The notes beneath the pieces were generated by a model. That model worked only from the letters and a program-made list of their open reading frames with translations, made no database searches and was not told the origin of the DNA. A program made the position numbers and the translations under genes. Positions 1-8,369 of a stretch of DNA of 34,081 nt are shown here, one piece after another (the first letter of the stretch is position 1; each line of letters begins with the position of its first letter). The stretch comes from Lentisphaerota bacterium (GTDB lineage: Bacteria; Verrucomicrobiota; Kiritimatiellia; JAAZAB01), in contig JAAZAB010000501.1 of the NCBI GenBank assembly GCA_012514555.1, positions 1-34,081 of the forward strand, read 5' to 3'.

Positions 1-369
1 CGCGATGCGCTCAATGAACTGGCGGGCAATGCCGATCTTGCCAAAGCCCTCGCCGGTAACGACCGCGAAAGCGCCATGTCGTTGTTCAAGGCGTTTGCCA
101 TGTCCCACTCGGGCGTCTACTCGGTGTCGTGGATAGACGGAAAAAGCATCAGCCGGTTCGGGTACCCGCCCGAGAACAGCCTGGTGGATTTCGACCTGAA
201 CACTGACCCCTCCAACTCAGGCGCCCAGTGCGTAAAGTCAATCAAGGAAAAGAAAGAGCGCTCGTTTGAAGACATGCTCCTCGAAGGCGGCCGCGCGCGC
301 TTCACGATTGTCCCTGTGCATGGCGGCGGCGTTTTCCTGGGCGGGCTCCTGCTGATTCAGCGGCTCTGA
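1..369 (+). CDS. C-terminal fragment of a Cache-type sensor protein
   Basis: The frame is open from the first base of the window and ends with TGA at 367-369, so the gene begins outside and only its last 122 residues are seen. The fragment reads like the end of an extracytoplasmic Cache (PAS-like) ligand-sensing domain: a helix with many Asn/Ala/Lys, then SHSGVYSVSWIDG, SRFGYPPENSLVDFD and a closing strand pair RFTIVPVHGGGVFLGGLLLIQ. Cache domains bind small ligands in chemoreceptors, kinases and cyclases. Here the protein stops right after the last strand, with no transmembrane helix or signalling module following, so the sensor is C-terminal in its polypeptide. It is convergent with the next gene. 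The family call is by motif resemblance only; the output domain, if any, is upstream of the window. Confidence 0.7.
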   Translation, partial: RDALNELAGNADLAKALAGNDRESAMSLFKAFAMSHSGVYSVSWIDGKSISRFGYPPENSLVDFDLNTDPSNSGAQCVKSIKEKKERSFEDMLLEGGRARFTIVPVHGGGVFLGGLLLIQRL

Positions 370-375
370 GCGCCT

Positions 376-426
376 GCGCGGGCGCGGTTATGTTCAACCC
401 GCAAAATCCGGGTTCAAGGCCCGCGC
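376..426. terminator. Composite hairpin between convergent genes, terminator-like
   Basis: An inner stem AACCCG (396-401)/CGGGTT (409-414) with a 7-base loop sits inside an outer stem GCGCGGGC (376-383)/GCCCGCGC (419-426). It lies where the left plus-strand gene ends and the minus-strand propeller gene ends, and it overlaps the latter's stop codon. There is no clear T-run on either side, so it may be a structured 3' end rather than a canonical intrinsic terminator. Confidence 0.4.
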
Positions 427-2579
427 CGAGCCTGCCGGCGCAGGAGTTCCCGATTTGCGCTGTCATCAGTTTTCGGCCCGGCGCCGGCATCCAGTCTGAA
501 GCTGCACAGGCGCGACCCGCTTGAAAAATAGATGCGGCCGCCGAGAATATCGGCGCCGGCCATGATGGGCACGGGCGAGCGGGCCAGGATTTCCAGCGAA
601 TATCCGGCAGGATCAACCCTGGCGATGTTGTGCATGAACAGCACGTAGACTGAGCCGTCCGGGCCTCGCACCAGGTTCCGCGGTCCCTGCTGGTAGCTGA
701 ACGGTCCGAACCCGGCCTCCGTTTCAGCCTCATGCACGAGAACCCTGCGGGCCGGGTCAAACACGAAAAATCGCCGGGCATAGGACAGCTGGAGCGAATC
801 CCAGGGCTCAAAACCCGCAAGCCCGTAGACGAGCCCGCCAGGGCCCGGACACAGCTCCGAATACTCCTGGGCGCCGGGCAGCACGGGCGCCTGCCATTCG
901 ATCTTCCTGGTCCCGGCATCCATGATGTACAATACCGCCTCGTTCGCCTTCCTGACGCCGCCGGACCCCGGTCGGGTTGACGTGCCGCCGAGGAACCTGG
1001 AGCCCGCAATGGCCGCCATGCTCATCGTGGTGTGATCGGGAATCACGGCCGAGTGATCCAGGAGCTCGCGCGATCCGGACTGGATATCCCAGAAAAGAAG
1101 GCCGCCGCCTGTCCGGCCGTAGTCCGGGGCGCCGCCAAGGACGAGCGTCCGGCCGTCGGCGGTAATCAGAGCCTTGTGGGGTCGGTCGATTGTCGGGCTG
1201 CATCCGGTCAGGCGCATCGGGTTGGAATCCTTGTTTCCGATCTCGGTTCCCGTCCATGCGCGCGCCGTATCCCATTCGAGAAGATGTCCGCCCGGATACG
1301 CACCGACATACATCCGGCCGCCATGCGGCGTCATTGCGTTCCACTGCCGGAAGCCGGGGCGCCGCGTCCAGGAGTCCGCGCCAGGGTCGAAAATGAAGAA
1401 GTGTGATCCAGCATTTCCACAAATGGTGCCGTCGGGCGTCGCGGCTACGCCCATGATGAGCCCGCCCGCGGTGGAATAGTCGAAGCTCACGCGCTTCGTT
1501 CCGCCGCCGCGCGGGTCTTCGACGGCGAGCAGCCGATTTTCGAGGTCCAGCCCAACCACCCGCCGGCCGCCGGGGAGATTTCCGTGGAACAGGCCCTGGC
1601 TGCCCGTGACCTGCGGCTTTTCACGCATTCCCGGGCCGTCGCCTTCAATCCTGCGCGCTTCGCCCTTGTAGAACTCCATCCGCCCGCCCCGCGAGCGGCG
1701 GGAATGCACATAGACCCTGCCGTTCACTGCGCGGTAGACCAGCATCAAGCTCCGGCCCGGGCGCCCGGCACCGTCTTCCGGCGCAAAGGATTTTACCGAC
1801 CTTGTCAGCGGCTCGAACATGAGAACCTGCGAGTCCGCGAGGCCTACGCCCATGTAAATCCAGCCTGCGTCGTCGGCGGCAATGCTTCGCGGGTATTGCG
1901 CCCAGTCCCTCGGGTACAGGCGGCCGTAATCCTTGAGCTCGCGCGTTCCCGGATCGAAGGAGACAAGGCCGTTTTGCGGAAAGGTCGCGGACCAGATCAC
2001 GCCCCTGTCATCCTCGGTCATGCTCATGGCCATTTCAGGCGTCGTCTCCCGGTGAAAGGTGAACGCGCGCCGCACGGGATCGAACTCGCAGAAATACCCG
2101 CTGAAATGCGTGTACAGCTTGTTTGAGCTGGACAGAATGGAAGCGAACGCAGAGCCGCGGGGCTCGAATGGCATCGGGAACTGCTCGCTCGCGCCCGTGT
2201 CAGGGTCAATCATGAGCAGGGCATAGCCGCCCCGGCAGTCGCCCAACTGGACCAGCACAACATCGCGGCCGGCTCCGTCGGAGGTCGCAATCATGCCGAG
2301 GCATGATGCCGTTGGCGCGGCCATGCCGTGATCGGCAAAACCGTTCCCGAGCTCGACTGTGCCGGGGCGTTCCGGAGCCCTGGCTGAGACCGTCTTGATT
2401 GCGGGCGGCCCGGGGCGGAATATTCCGCGGGCCGCGGCCGCGTCGAGCCTGCCGGCGCAGGCCAGCGCTCCAATCATACACGCGGCCGCCCGGATCGCCG
2501 GCTTGCCGCGCCGCGCGGAGAATGCTTTCGCCCGTTCCGAAAGAGAAGCGCTGCGGCGCTGTTCGCGTGTGTGCCACAT
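414..2579 (-). CDS. Secreted paired beta-propeller protein (A-B order), paralogue 1
   Basis: A 721-residue protein made of many short WD/PQQ-like blades. No enzyme family is recognised. The start is placed at ATG 2579 because AAGGAG lies about 11 bases upstream; a longer frame to 2684 would overlap the preceding gene. The N-terminus has Arg/Lys residues followed by a hydrophobic Ala-rich stretch (about residues 30-52) consistent with a signal peptide with a long n-region. The first half (module A) begins with GNGFADHGMAAP and has blades such as SFDPGTRELKDYG. The second half (module B) contains GLDLENRLLAV, the signature DYGRTGGGLLFWD and ends with GGRIYFSSGSRLCSF. Two other genes in the window (26162-28135, 28294-30189) share this layout. 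It follows the GH42/HEAT giant by 37 bp and is the last gene of the minus-strand block. The role is unknown; binding or cleaving a polymer outside the cytoplasm is only a guess. Confidence 0.85.
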   Translation of the reverse strand: MWHTREQRRSASLSERAKAFSARRGKPAIRAAACMIGALACAGRLDAAAARGIFRPGPPAIKTVSARAPERPGTVELGNGFADHGMAAPTASCLGMIATSDGAGRDVVLVQLGDCRGGYALLMIDPDTGASEQFPMPFEPRGSAFASILSSSNKLYTHFSGYFCEFDPVRRAFTFHRETTPEMAMSMTEDDRGVIWSATFPQNGLVSFDPGTRELKDYGRLYPRDWAQYPRSIAADDAGWIYMGVGLADSQVLMFEPLTRSVKSFAPEDGAGRPGRSLMLVYRAVNGRVYVHSRRSRGGRMEFYKGEARRIEGDGPGMREKPQVTGSQGLFHGNLPGGRRVVGLDLENRLLAVEDPRGGGTKRVSFDYSTAGGLIMGVAATPDGTICGNAGSHFFIFDPGADSWTRRPGFRQWNAMTPHGGRMYVGAYPGGHLLEWDTARAWTGTEIGNKDSNPMRLTGCSPTIDRPHKALITADGRTLVLGGAPDYGRTGGGLLFWDIQSGSRELLDHSAVIPDHTTMSMAAIAGSRFLGGTSTRPGSGGVRKANEAVLYIMDAGTRKIEWQAPVLPGAQEYSELCPGPGGLVYGLAGFEPWDSLQLSYARRFFVFDPARRVLVHEAETEAGFGPFSYQQGPRNLVRGPDGSVYVLFMHNIARVDPAGYSLEILARSPVPIMAGADILGGRIYFSSGSRLCSFRLDAGAGPKTDDSANRELLRRQARRGP

Positions 2580-2616
2580 GCGGTCATGATCTCCTTGATC
2601 TTTTCGGCAAAGCCGG

Positions 2617-5600
2617 CTATTCCCATTCCACGACCAGCATGTCGTGCACTTCGAAATCGCGAAGCAGGGCCGTGACGCCGCCATTGCCGGCAGTGAACTT
2701 TACGGCCGTCTTTGTGTCCGGGTAGAAAATGCTTTTCACCGTTTTGCCGGCGTCAGGATTCACGGCCAGCCTGGGCGCTTTCACCAGCGGCAGCCTGGCG
2801 TCGTAGTTGAGCAGGTGCACCATCATGCGGTTATGCCCAGGCTGGCTGCGCAGTGTGACCTCCGTTTCCAGACCCACGCCCGTGATTTCCGCGGGCAGCG
2901 CCGCATTCCGGAACGCAAGCCCGCCCGCAACCATGGCGGCGAGCAGCTCGCGCACGTTCGGCCAGAAATCCTTGCGATTGGGCGCCATCTCCCACTCCGA
3001 ATCAACATGGCACAGCCCGGGATAGATCGGAGTCCAGAAGTAGCAGAGCCCTTCGCCGAACCTGTTGGCGATCAGCGCCGGATCGCCGTTGGCGAACCTT
3101 GCCAGCGTTTCCGCGGAGCCCGGCTTAACCTTGTCATAGCCCAGGGGCATGTCGTACTCGCAAGCGGTTTCCGGTCCGATTCCCGGCAGCAGGGGCGTTG
3201 CCGCGGCCGCGGTCTTGTACGTGCCGATGGACTTGACCGGCTTGATGCCGCGCAGCACATGATGCTGCACTCCGGGGCGGTCCATGCTTGATTCCACGGG
3301 CGCGGGCAGAGCCCCGTGCTTGAAACGCATCGTATCGTTTTCCGCGGGCTTTGTTACGCCGGCAAAGCCGGCATAGTCCGCGCCAAACACGTCGGCCAGC
3401 AGGTAATTCTTTCGCGGCGCCGGCTTCCGGTCAAAGAGCGTGCTTGATCCGCCCGCAATGAGAACCCCGCCCTTGTTTACCCAGTCTCGGACCATTCCCG
3501 CCTGCGCGTCACTGAGCATCTTGACGTCGGCCATTACGAGCACCTTGTAGCGCGCGAGTTTTTTGGGCGACAGGGTTTCGGCCCAGATGACGTCCGCGGG
3601 AACCTGGGACTGCTGCAGGGCGGTCCAGAGCGAAGACTGATGCTGCAGCCAGCGGCCGCCAAGGGAGGAGGCCTCGTCGAACATGCACGCCGTGCTCTCG
3701 CTGCAGAGCTGGGCCACGTTGGCGGCCGACTCGGGAATTGCCAGGTACTCCCTGATGCCGGCCGCCTTCTGGAAAATGGCCCGGAAGCTGTCCCAGCGCG
3801 TGGCGTCCCATGTCCAGTTCGCGCCGGTATTGTATTTGAATATGTGCTCCAGCGCAAAGTTGTAGAAGCATTCCCCGTGCATGAGATGCTGGGCAAACCC
3901 GCGTATCTCGTGGGCCGGCGACGGCGTGTACCAGTTGTAGAACTCGCACATCACAGGCCGGGCTTCCCCGTCCTTATACATTTCCATCAGGAACGCGTTA
4001 TCGCGGCCGAAACACTGGTAGGTTTCCGGCCCATTCACCGTGATCGTATCCCCTGCCGGGCCGGTAAGGCCGATGTACGACGCAAAATGCGACCCCGACA
4101 CGCTGAATGTGAACACGCACCCTTTCCTAAGGCCGCGCAGCCAGTCCTGCGTCTCGCCCCAGTAGTCCAGTATCCGCTCAGCCCCGAATTCGAGGCAGTC
4201 CGTTGACGCGTTCATGCTCTCGGCCATGCTTTCTCTGAACCGCGCATCCTTCGGCGGCAGAACGAAATCGGCGCCCAGCCCCAGCTTGGCGCGGAAATCG
4301 GGCCCGTATTTCTTTGTCAGCCATTCGTAGAAATCGCCCGCCGTGGCCTTGATCCCGGGATATGTCTCCTCGCTCCAGAACCCGACGAAGGCGGGCATGT
4401 CCCGGAGCTTCGCCAGCACCAAGTCGCCAGAAGCCTTCTCGACTCCGGACTGGGGATTGTCCCCGTAATACGGCGCGCGGTACGGAAAGGTGTTCACGGG
4501 CAGAACGTCTATCCAGATCAGGCCCAAGTCCCCGGCAGCCTCGACCAGGCGAGCGTACTGGTCCGGGTCCGCATCCTGGTCGCCCCAGGCATTGTGGACG
4601 CCGGTGAATCCTGCTTCCACAAGGTACGGCAGAAGCGTGTTCCCGTCCTCTTTGAACGACGGCGGCATGAGTATGCCCATCGCGCGGCCGGCCAGCGCAT
4701 TGTGGTTGCGGGTAAGCGCATAGTAGGAATCCTTTGACGACAGGAAATCCGGCTGGCTGACTCCGGGCTCGGCGCGGCCACCCGCCTTGATCCCGGCAAT
4801 GGCCAGCTCGCTGTGCCGCTTCAGCCCGAGCCCCTGGGGGGTCGCATAGATGTTGGCAATAGCGGCGCCGCCCGGCCTGCGGGTCCTGGGAAAGTCGTTG
4901 GTGGATGCCGCGAGCGCCTCAAGCGGCGGCAGCGCCGAGGCGTCCCCGATATGGCCCAGCGCGCGCAGCGCCGTGGTCATCCGCCCGCGCTGCTCGCCGA
5001 TGCGCGCATCGTTCTCGGACAGTATCTTCAGCAGGACCGGAACCGCGGACCTGGCCTTGAGCCAGCCGGCGGACATGATGGCGTTTTCCGCAATGAACGG
5101 ATGCGGATCCCGGAGAAGGGCGACGATCGCTTTTTCAGCACGCGCATCCCCGATCTGGCCCAGCGCCTGGATCGCCCGGCTCTTGACGCGAACATCCGCA
5201 CTGCCGAGAAGGCCGAGCAATGCCGGAACAGCCTCTTTGGACTGCATCCAGCCCAGGCCGAGTATTGCTTCAACGCGGACGTTTTCGTTCCCGTCGGAAA
5301 GCGCGGCAACAAGGGCTTTGGCTGATTTCGGGTCGCCGATGCGTCCCAGTTCGCGCACCGCGTCGAGCCTTTCGGCCGCATTGGTTGAGGCGGCGCCCGC
5401 GATCAGTCCGGGGACTTTCCCGGAGTCGGCCCGCCGCTCCGCCGCGAGGCGCTCGGCCTTTGCTTTTCTCAAAAGGGGGCGCAGCTCGCCTATCAATGCG
5501 TCCGCGCGCTTTTTCACCGTGGCAAGGCGCTCAGCCGGGAGAAGCCTTTCGGCAACCGCGCCTTTGGATTCCGCGGGCTTGTCGGCCAGCAGTTCGTCTA

Positions 5601-6591
5601 TGCTCATCCGCGCTATCCGGGAACGCGCCTTTTCAGTTTCCTTTTCAGCGTTGGCGTTCAGCCGCGCCAAATCCCTGGCAAGAGCGCTGATTTCCGATTT
5701 GGCCGCGCCGCGTTTTGCCTCGGGCACAAAGTCGCTCATGTACTGCAGCATGAGCATCCGGCTTTCCAGCGCAATCGCCATGCTGTTGCGCAAGCCGGGA
5801 ATAAGGCCCGGGCCCGAATCCGGCCCGCGCTCGTTCAAGGTCCAGTTCCACAGCGCCTCCCGGCGCAGAAAGTCTTTGTCCGCCTCCGACTGGCGCTTCG
5901 CCTTTTCGGAATCGGAGAGTTTTGGCGCCGCGGCGAGCCATTCCACGCATTTCAGAAGCACCCGGCGCTCCGTGCCCTGCATGGCATTCGACACCGCATC
6001 CATCCCGATGAATGCTCCGAATATCAGGTACCGCCCTCCGTAGACCTCGCCGTAGACCGCCACCGGGTCATCGCCGCTGACCGCGAACACCTTGCCCAGG
6101 GGCCCGACCTTCACCACCAGGTGGTCCCAGCCGCCGGGACAGAACGGCTTGTCTATCGCCTTTGCAAGCTCGCTATCGCCAAAGGCTGAAACGTACGGAC
6201 CGTTGACCCTGTTGAAGGTGGCGCCAACCTGCGGGAATATCGGCCGGTTCCCGGTGCGAACGTACCCGCTGCGAAAGGCCCCGGCAAGAATGCCGCCGCC
6301 GCCGGCCGCGTATTTCACCAGGCTCCGGCGCGCGTTGAAATCGGCGAAGTTGATCGCATTCCAGCCGCCGGGCAGAAACAGCGCGTCCAGCCCGGCCAGC
6401 TTGGAGTCGTCCGACAAATCCTTGCCCTTGAGAATAATTGTCTGCCAGCCGTCTTCCTGGAGGGTTTTGAGCATTCCGTCCGTTATCTGCGAGCGCGCAT
6501 CGTGCCAAAGCCCAACGGTCTTGCCCCACCCCGCGGCGCAGCAGAGGAAGAATGATAGGAACAACGTGGTTTTCAGTATGTTCATGGGCAA
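2617..6591 (-). CDS. Secreted giant: amidotransferase-like + HEAT repeats + GH42-like barrel, copy 1
   Basis: A 1324-residue multidomain protein. Residues 1-23 form a signal peptide. Residues 24-225 resemble the BPL_N/ThuA class of amidotransferase-like domains (FLPGGW, GGGGILAGAFRSGY). Residues 280-390 are helical and charged. Residues 392-560 hold about five HEAT repeats (ELGRIGDPKSAKALVAAL and similar). Residues 625-930 resemble a GH42-type TIM barrel: FWSEE at 738-742 matches the acid/base position, and MCEFYNW with Glu883 matches the nucleophile position. Residues 970-1200 resemble the GH42 trimerisation domain (GGVLIAGGSS), followed by a C-terminal beta-sandwich. GH42 enzymes are usually 650-700 residues beta-galactosidases; this one is about twice that and the substrate is unknown. 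A paralogue lies at 21925-25878. The start used is TTG 6591, which AAAGGAG precedes by 7 bases; ATG 6585 is the alternative. Confidence 0.85.
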   Translation of the reverse strand: MPMNILKTTLFLSFFLCCAAGWGKTVGLWHDARSQITDGMLKTLQEDGWQTIILKGKDLSDDSKLAGLDALFLPGGWNAINFADFNARRSLVKYAAGGGGILAGAFRSGYVRTGNRPIFPQVGATFNRVNGPYVSAFGDSELAKAIDKPFCPGGWDHLVVKVGPLGKVFAVSGDDPVAVYGEVYGGRYLIFGAFIGMDAVSNAMQGTERRVLLKCVEWLAAAPKLSDSEKAKRQSEADKDFLRREALWNWTLNERGPDSGPGLIPGLRNSMAIALESRMLMLQYMSDFVPEAKRGAAKSEISALARDLARLNANAEKETEKARSRIARMSIDELLADKPAESKGAVAERLLPAERLATVKKRADALIGELRPLLRKAKAERLAAERRADSGKVPGLIAGAASTNAAERLDAVRELGRIGDPKSAKALVAALSDGNENVRVEAILGLGWMQSKEAVPALLGLLGSADVRVKSRAIQALGQIGDARAEKAIVALLRDPHPFIAENAIMSAGWLKARSAVPVLLKILSENDARIGEQRGRMTTALRALGHIGDASALPPLEALAASTNDFPRTRRPGGAAIANIYATPQGLGLKRHSELAIAGIKAGGRAEPGVSQPDFLSSKDSYYALTRNHNALAGRAMGILMPPSFKEDGNTLLPYLVEAGFTGVHNAWGDQDADPDQYARLVEAAGDLGLIWIDVLPVNTFPYRAPYYGDNPQSGVEKASGDLVLAKLRDMPAFVGFWSEETYPGIKATAGDFYEWLTKKYGPDFRAKLGLGADFVLPPKDARFRESMAESMNASTDCLEFGAERILDYWGETQDWLRGLRKGCVFTFSVSGSHFASYIGLTGPAGDTITVNGPETYQCFGRDNAFLMEMYKDGEARPVMCEFYNWYTPSPAHEIRGFAQHLMHGECFYNFALEHIFKYNTGANWTWDATRWDSFRAIFQKAAGIREYLAIPESAANVAQLCSESTACMFDEASSLGGRWLQHQSSLWTALQQSQVPADVIWAETLSPKKLARYKVLVMADVKMLSDAQAGMVRDWVNKGGVLIAGGSSTLFDRKPAPRKNYLLADVFGADYAGFAGVTKPAENDTMRFKHGALPAPVESSMDRPGVQHHVLRGIKPVKSIGTYKTAAAATPLLPGIGPETACEYDMPLGYDKVKPGSAETLARFANGDPALIANRFGEGLCYFWTPIYPGLCHVDSEWEMAPNRKDFWPNVRELLAAMVAGGLAFRNAALPAEITGVGLETEVTLRSQPGHNRMMVHLLNYDARLPLVKAPRLAVNPDAGKTVKSIFYPDTKTAVKFTAGNGGVTALLRDFEVHDMLVVEWE

Positions 6592-6598
6592 TGAGTTT

Positions 6599-6605
6599 CT
6601 CCTTT
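6599..6605 (-). promoter_or_regulatory. Ribosome binding site favouring a TTG start
   Basis: AAAGGAG on the minus strand ends 7 bases before TTG 6591 but 13 bases before the in-frame ATG 6585. The spacing favours the TTG start for the GH42/HEAT giant. Confidence 0.55.
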
Positions 6606-6711
6606 CATATGTTCTCTAAATAGCGCGGCAACGGGGGCGTTTCGTACAAGCGCCCGTTCTTGCGCCTGCTGCCCGGAGGACAGCCGAACACGGCCGCGCA
6701 CGCGCATGACG

Positions 6712-6741
6712 CTCCGGCATGGATGACAGCGGGCGCCGGAG
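6712..6741 (-). terminator. Stem-loop just after the D-aminopeptidase gene
   Basis: CTCCGGC (6712-6718) pairs with GCCGGAG (6735-6741) across a 16-base loop, starting 6 bases after the stop codon of the M55 gene on the minus strand. No T-run follows. With the 156 bp gap to the next gene it may mark the end of the tight 11743-6748 operon. Confidence 0.3.
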
Positions 6742-6747
6742 TCCGCA

Positions 6748-7581
6748 TCAGCTTTTGCCTTTATCAACCCTGGGCGGATCAATTGGAATGGCCTTCAGCA
6801 GGGCTATGATGCTCGTTGGGTGCGACCCGGTCAGGGTTGTGGCCGGATTGGCCCCGTTTGGCCTGTAATGCTTGATCATTTCAAACGGAGGCTTGAGCGG
6901 TATGATGCCGAACGGCTCGCCGGCGGCGCGCCGGACGGCGCGCTCGGCGCCGGCGCGGATCAGTTTTCGGGCGCGCACCGGATGGATGTGAATTGCGGAC
7001 GTGTTGCGGGCCGCATACTGCGCGGCATCGCACTCGTCGCCGCGCCCGGGCGTTATGCCGCGCTTCACCTCAACGGCTTCAATGCCCGGGACCAAGGCCC
7101 CGGCCTCGCTGCAGAACGCGCGGTCGCCGGAGCCGAAAATGGAGCGCACGCCCAGCTCGCTGGCGCACATGGCAAGCTGGCCGAACTCCCCGACCGGCGT
7201 GCCGTTTATCGTGTATTCGAACTTGGCCATGCTGCCGGTGTGCGCAAGGTGCGCGTATTCCGTGCGCGACATCGCGTGCTGCCCCACCCACGCAATGGCG
7301 TCAAATGTCCGGTCAAGCAGGTACGGGTAGCCCTGGGGCATGCCGCGCATCAGCTCGGCCCGCTCGTCCAGCCGCAGCGGGTCTATGGCGCCGCCGTGCC
7401 CGTCATGAACCAGGAATTCAACAGCGCCCGCGGCGGCAAACCCTTCTATTGCCGCGTTGACCTCAAACGTCAGCAGTTCCCTGCACACATCGAAATAGCG
7501 GCCGTTCGCGTAACACCAGTCCAGGGAATTCATCACGCCGGCCACGCCCTCAGCGTCCGTCATTATGTATATCTTTTTCAC
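6748..7581 (-). CDS. dppA: M55 family D-aminopeptidase (DppA-type)
   Basis: Hydrolyses N-terminal D-amino acids (typically D-Ala) from short peptides in the cytoplasm; DppA forms a barrel-shaped zinc-dependent oligomer. The 277-residue protein has the whole family signature: DAEG (Asp9, Glu11), HDGH (His62), VGQHA (His102), AHTGS (His114) and Glu132, matching in order and spacing the zinc ligands and active-site histidine described for Bacillus DppA. The start chosen is GTG 7581, giving MKKIYIMTDAEG as in the family, with AAGG 7 bases upstream; GTG 7596, sharing one base with the racemase stop codon, is the alternative and adds five residues. It is last in a compact unit with a racemase, a GT2 enzyme and an O-antigen-ligase-like protein. 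With the racemase and the D-aminoacylase at 14026 it points to D-peptide turnover, for example of wall peptides. The family assignment is firm; the exact substrate is not. Confidence 0.93.
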   Translation of the reverse strand: MKKIYIMTDAEGVAGVMNSLDWCYANGRYFDVCRELLTFEVNAAIEGFAAAGAVEFLVHDGHGGAIDPLRLDERAELMRGMPQGYPYLLDRTFDAIAWVGQHAMSRTEYAHLAHTGSMAKFEYTINGTPVGEFGQLAMCASELGVRSIFGSGDRAFCSEAGALVPGIEAVEVKRGITPGRGDECDAAQYAARNTSAIHIHPVRARKLIRAGAERAVRRAAGEPFGIIPLKPPFEMIKHYRPNGANPATTLTGSHPTSIIALLKAIPIDPPRVDKGKS

Positions 7582-7595
7582 GCTTCCGCCTTTCA

Positions 7596-8369
7596 CTAAA
7601 GCTGCCTGATTTTCCCGCCCGCCCGCTTGATGGCAACCCGGGCGGCAATCCGCATGGGCTCGACAAGGGGAACGGGAATATCATTGTCCCGGAGAACCAG
7701 CGGCACCTCCGTGCAGCCGGCGACAATGCCGCGGGCGCCCCTCCGGATCAGGGCAAAGGCCTCGGCAAGAATGGCCTTGCGCGGCGCGCCGCAGGTGACG
7801 CCGGCCTTGATCCCGCCGTAGATGGCGTTCATCACGCGGTCCTGCCCGCCGCGGTCCGGCGTCAGGACCGAAATTCCCACCGCTTTGAAGGCGTCGTGGA
7901 AAATCCCGGTATTGACCGTCCCTGATGTTGCGATGAGGCCAATCTTCCGGATCGCGGGGCGCCTTTTCCTCACGTCCGCCGCCGTTTCATCGAGGATGTT
8001 GATGATCGGTATCGGCGACCGCGCCGCAACGTCGCGGTAGAAATAGTGGGCCGTGATGCATGGAATGACGGCGAAATCCGCTCCCGCCCGGCGCATTGCC
8101 TTTGCCGTCCGGATCAGCATGGGCAGGGGGCTCGGGCCGTTTCCGAGGATATGGGCCACCCGGTCCGGCATCTGAGGGAAGGAACAGACGACAACGGGGA
8201 CATGATCCTGGTCCCGGACGGCGTCTTCCGACTTCACGAGCAGGCTGAAAAAAAGGCTCGTGGCCTCAGGCCCCATTCCGCCCATCACGCCGATCGTCAG
8301 AAAGCGGGGCATGCCGTCATCCGCCGGTTGCCCGGACTGTGTGCCGCGTGTTTTATTGACTTTCCTCAC
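7596..8369 (-). CDS. Aspartate/glutamate racemase family protein
   Basis: Cofactor-independent racemases of this family use two cysteines, one on each side of the substrate alpha-carbon, to interconvert L- and D-amino acids. Both are visible in the 257-residue product: Cys104 in IPCITAH and Cys219 in AGCTEVPL. The N-terminal GVMGGMGPEAT loop is also typical. The usual PCNTAH motif has Ile in place of Asn here, so the substrate range may differ; Asp, Glu and broad-specificity racemases all occur in the family. The start used is GTG 8369, with AAAGGGGGA 9 bases upstream and a 17 bp overlap with the GT2 gene; ATG 8312 (MPRFLTIGV) would give a more standard family N-terminus but has a poor ribosome site. 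The next gene is the D-aminopeptidase, so the two products probably feed one another. Confidence 0.9.
   Translation of the reverse strand: MRKVNKTRGTQSGQPADDGMPRFLTIGVMGGMGPEATSLFFSLLVKSEDAVRDQDHVPVVVCSFPQMPDRVAHILGNGPSPLPMLIRTAKAMRRAGADFAVIPCITAHYFYRDVAARSPIPIINILDETAADVRKRRPAIRKIGLIATSGTVNTGIFHDAFKAVGISVLTPDRGGQDRVMNAIYGGIKAGVTCGAPRKAILAEAFALIRRGARGIVAGCTEVPLVLRDNDIPVPLVEPMRIAARVAIKRAGGKIRQL

Noticed and set aside
414-2579. Calling the propellers PQQ-dependent dehydrogenases
   Set aside because: The blades resemble PQQ/WD repeats in general only; the Trp-docking motifs and the active-site Asp/Glu/Asn set with calcium ligands typical of quinoprotein dehydrogenases are not apparent.
2580-2684. 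Longer N-terminus for the first propeller gene
   Set aside because: It would overlap the giant's coding end by 68 bp and lacks a ribosome site, whereas ATG 2579 has AAGGAG upstream and leaves an export signal near the N-terminus.
6582-6782. 66-codon minus-strand frame between the D-aminopeptidase and the giant
   Set aside because: It overlaps both neighbours, has no recognisable sequence and its end coincides with the giant's ribosome site.
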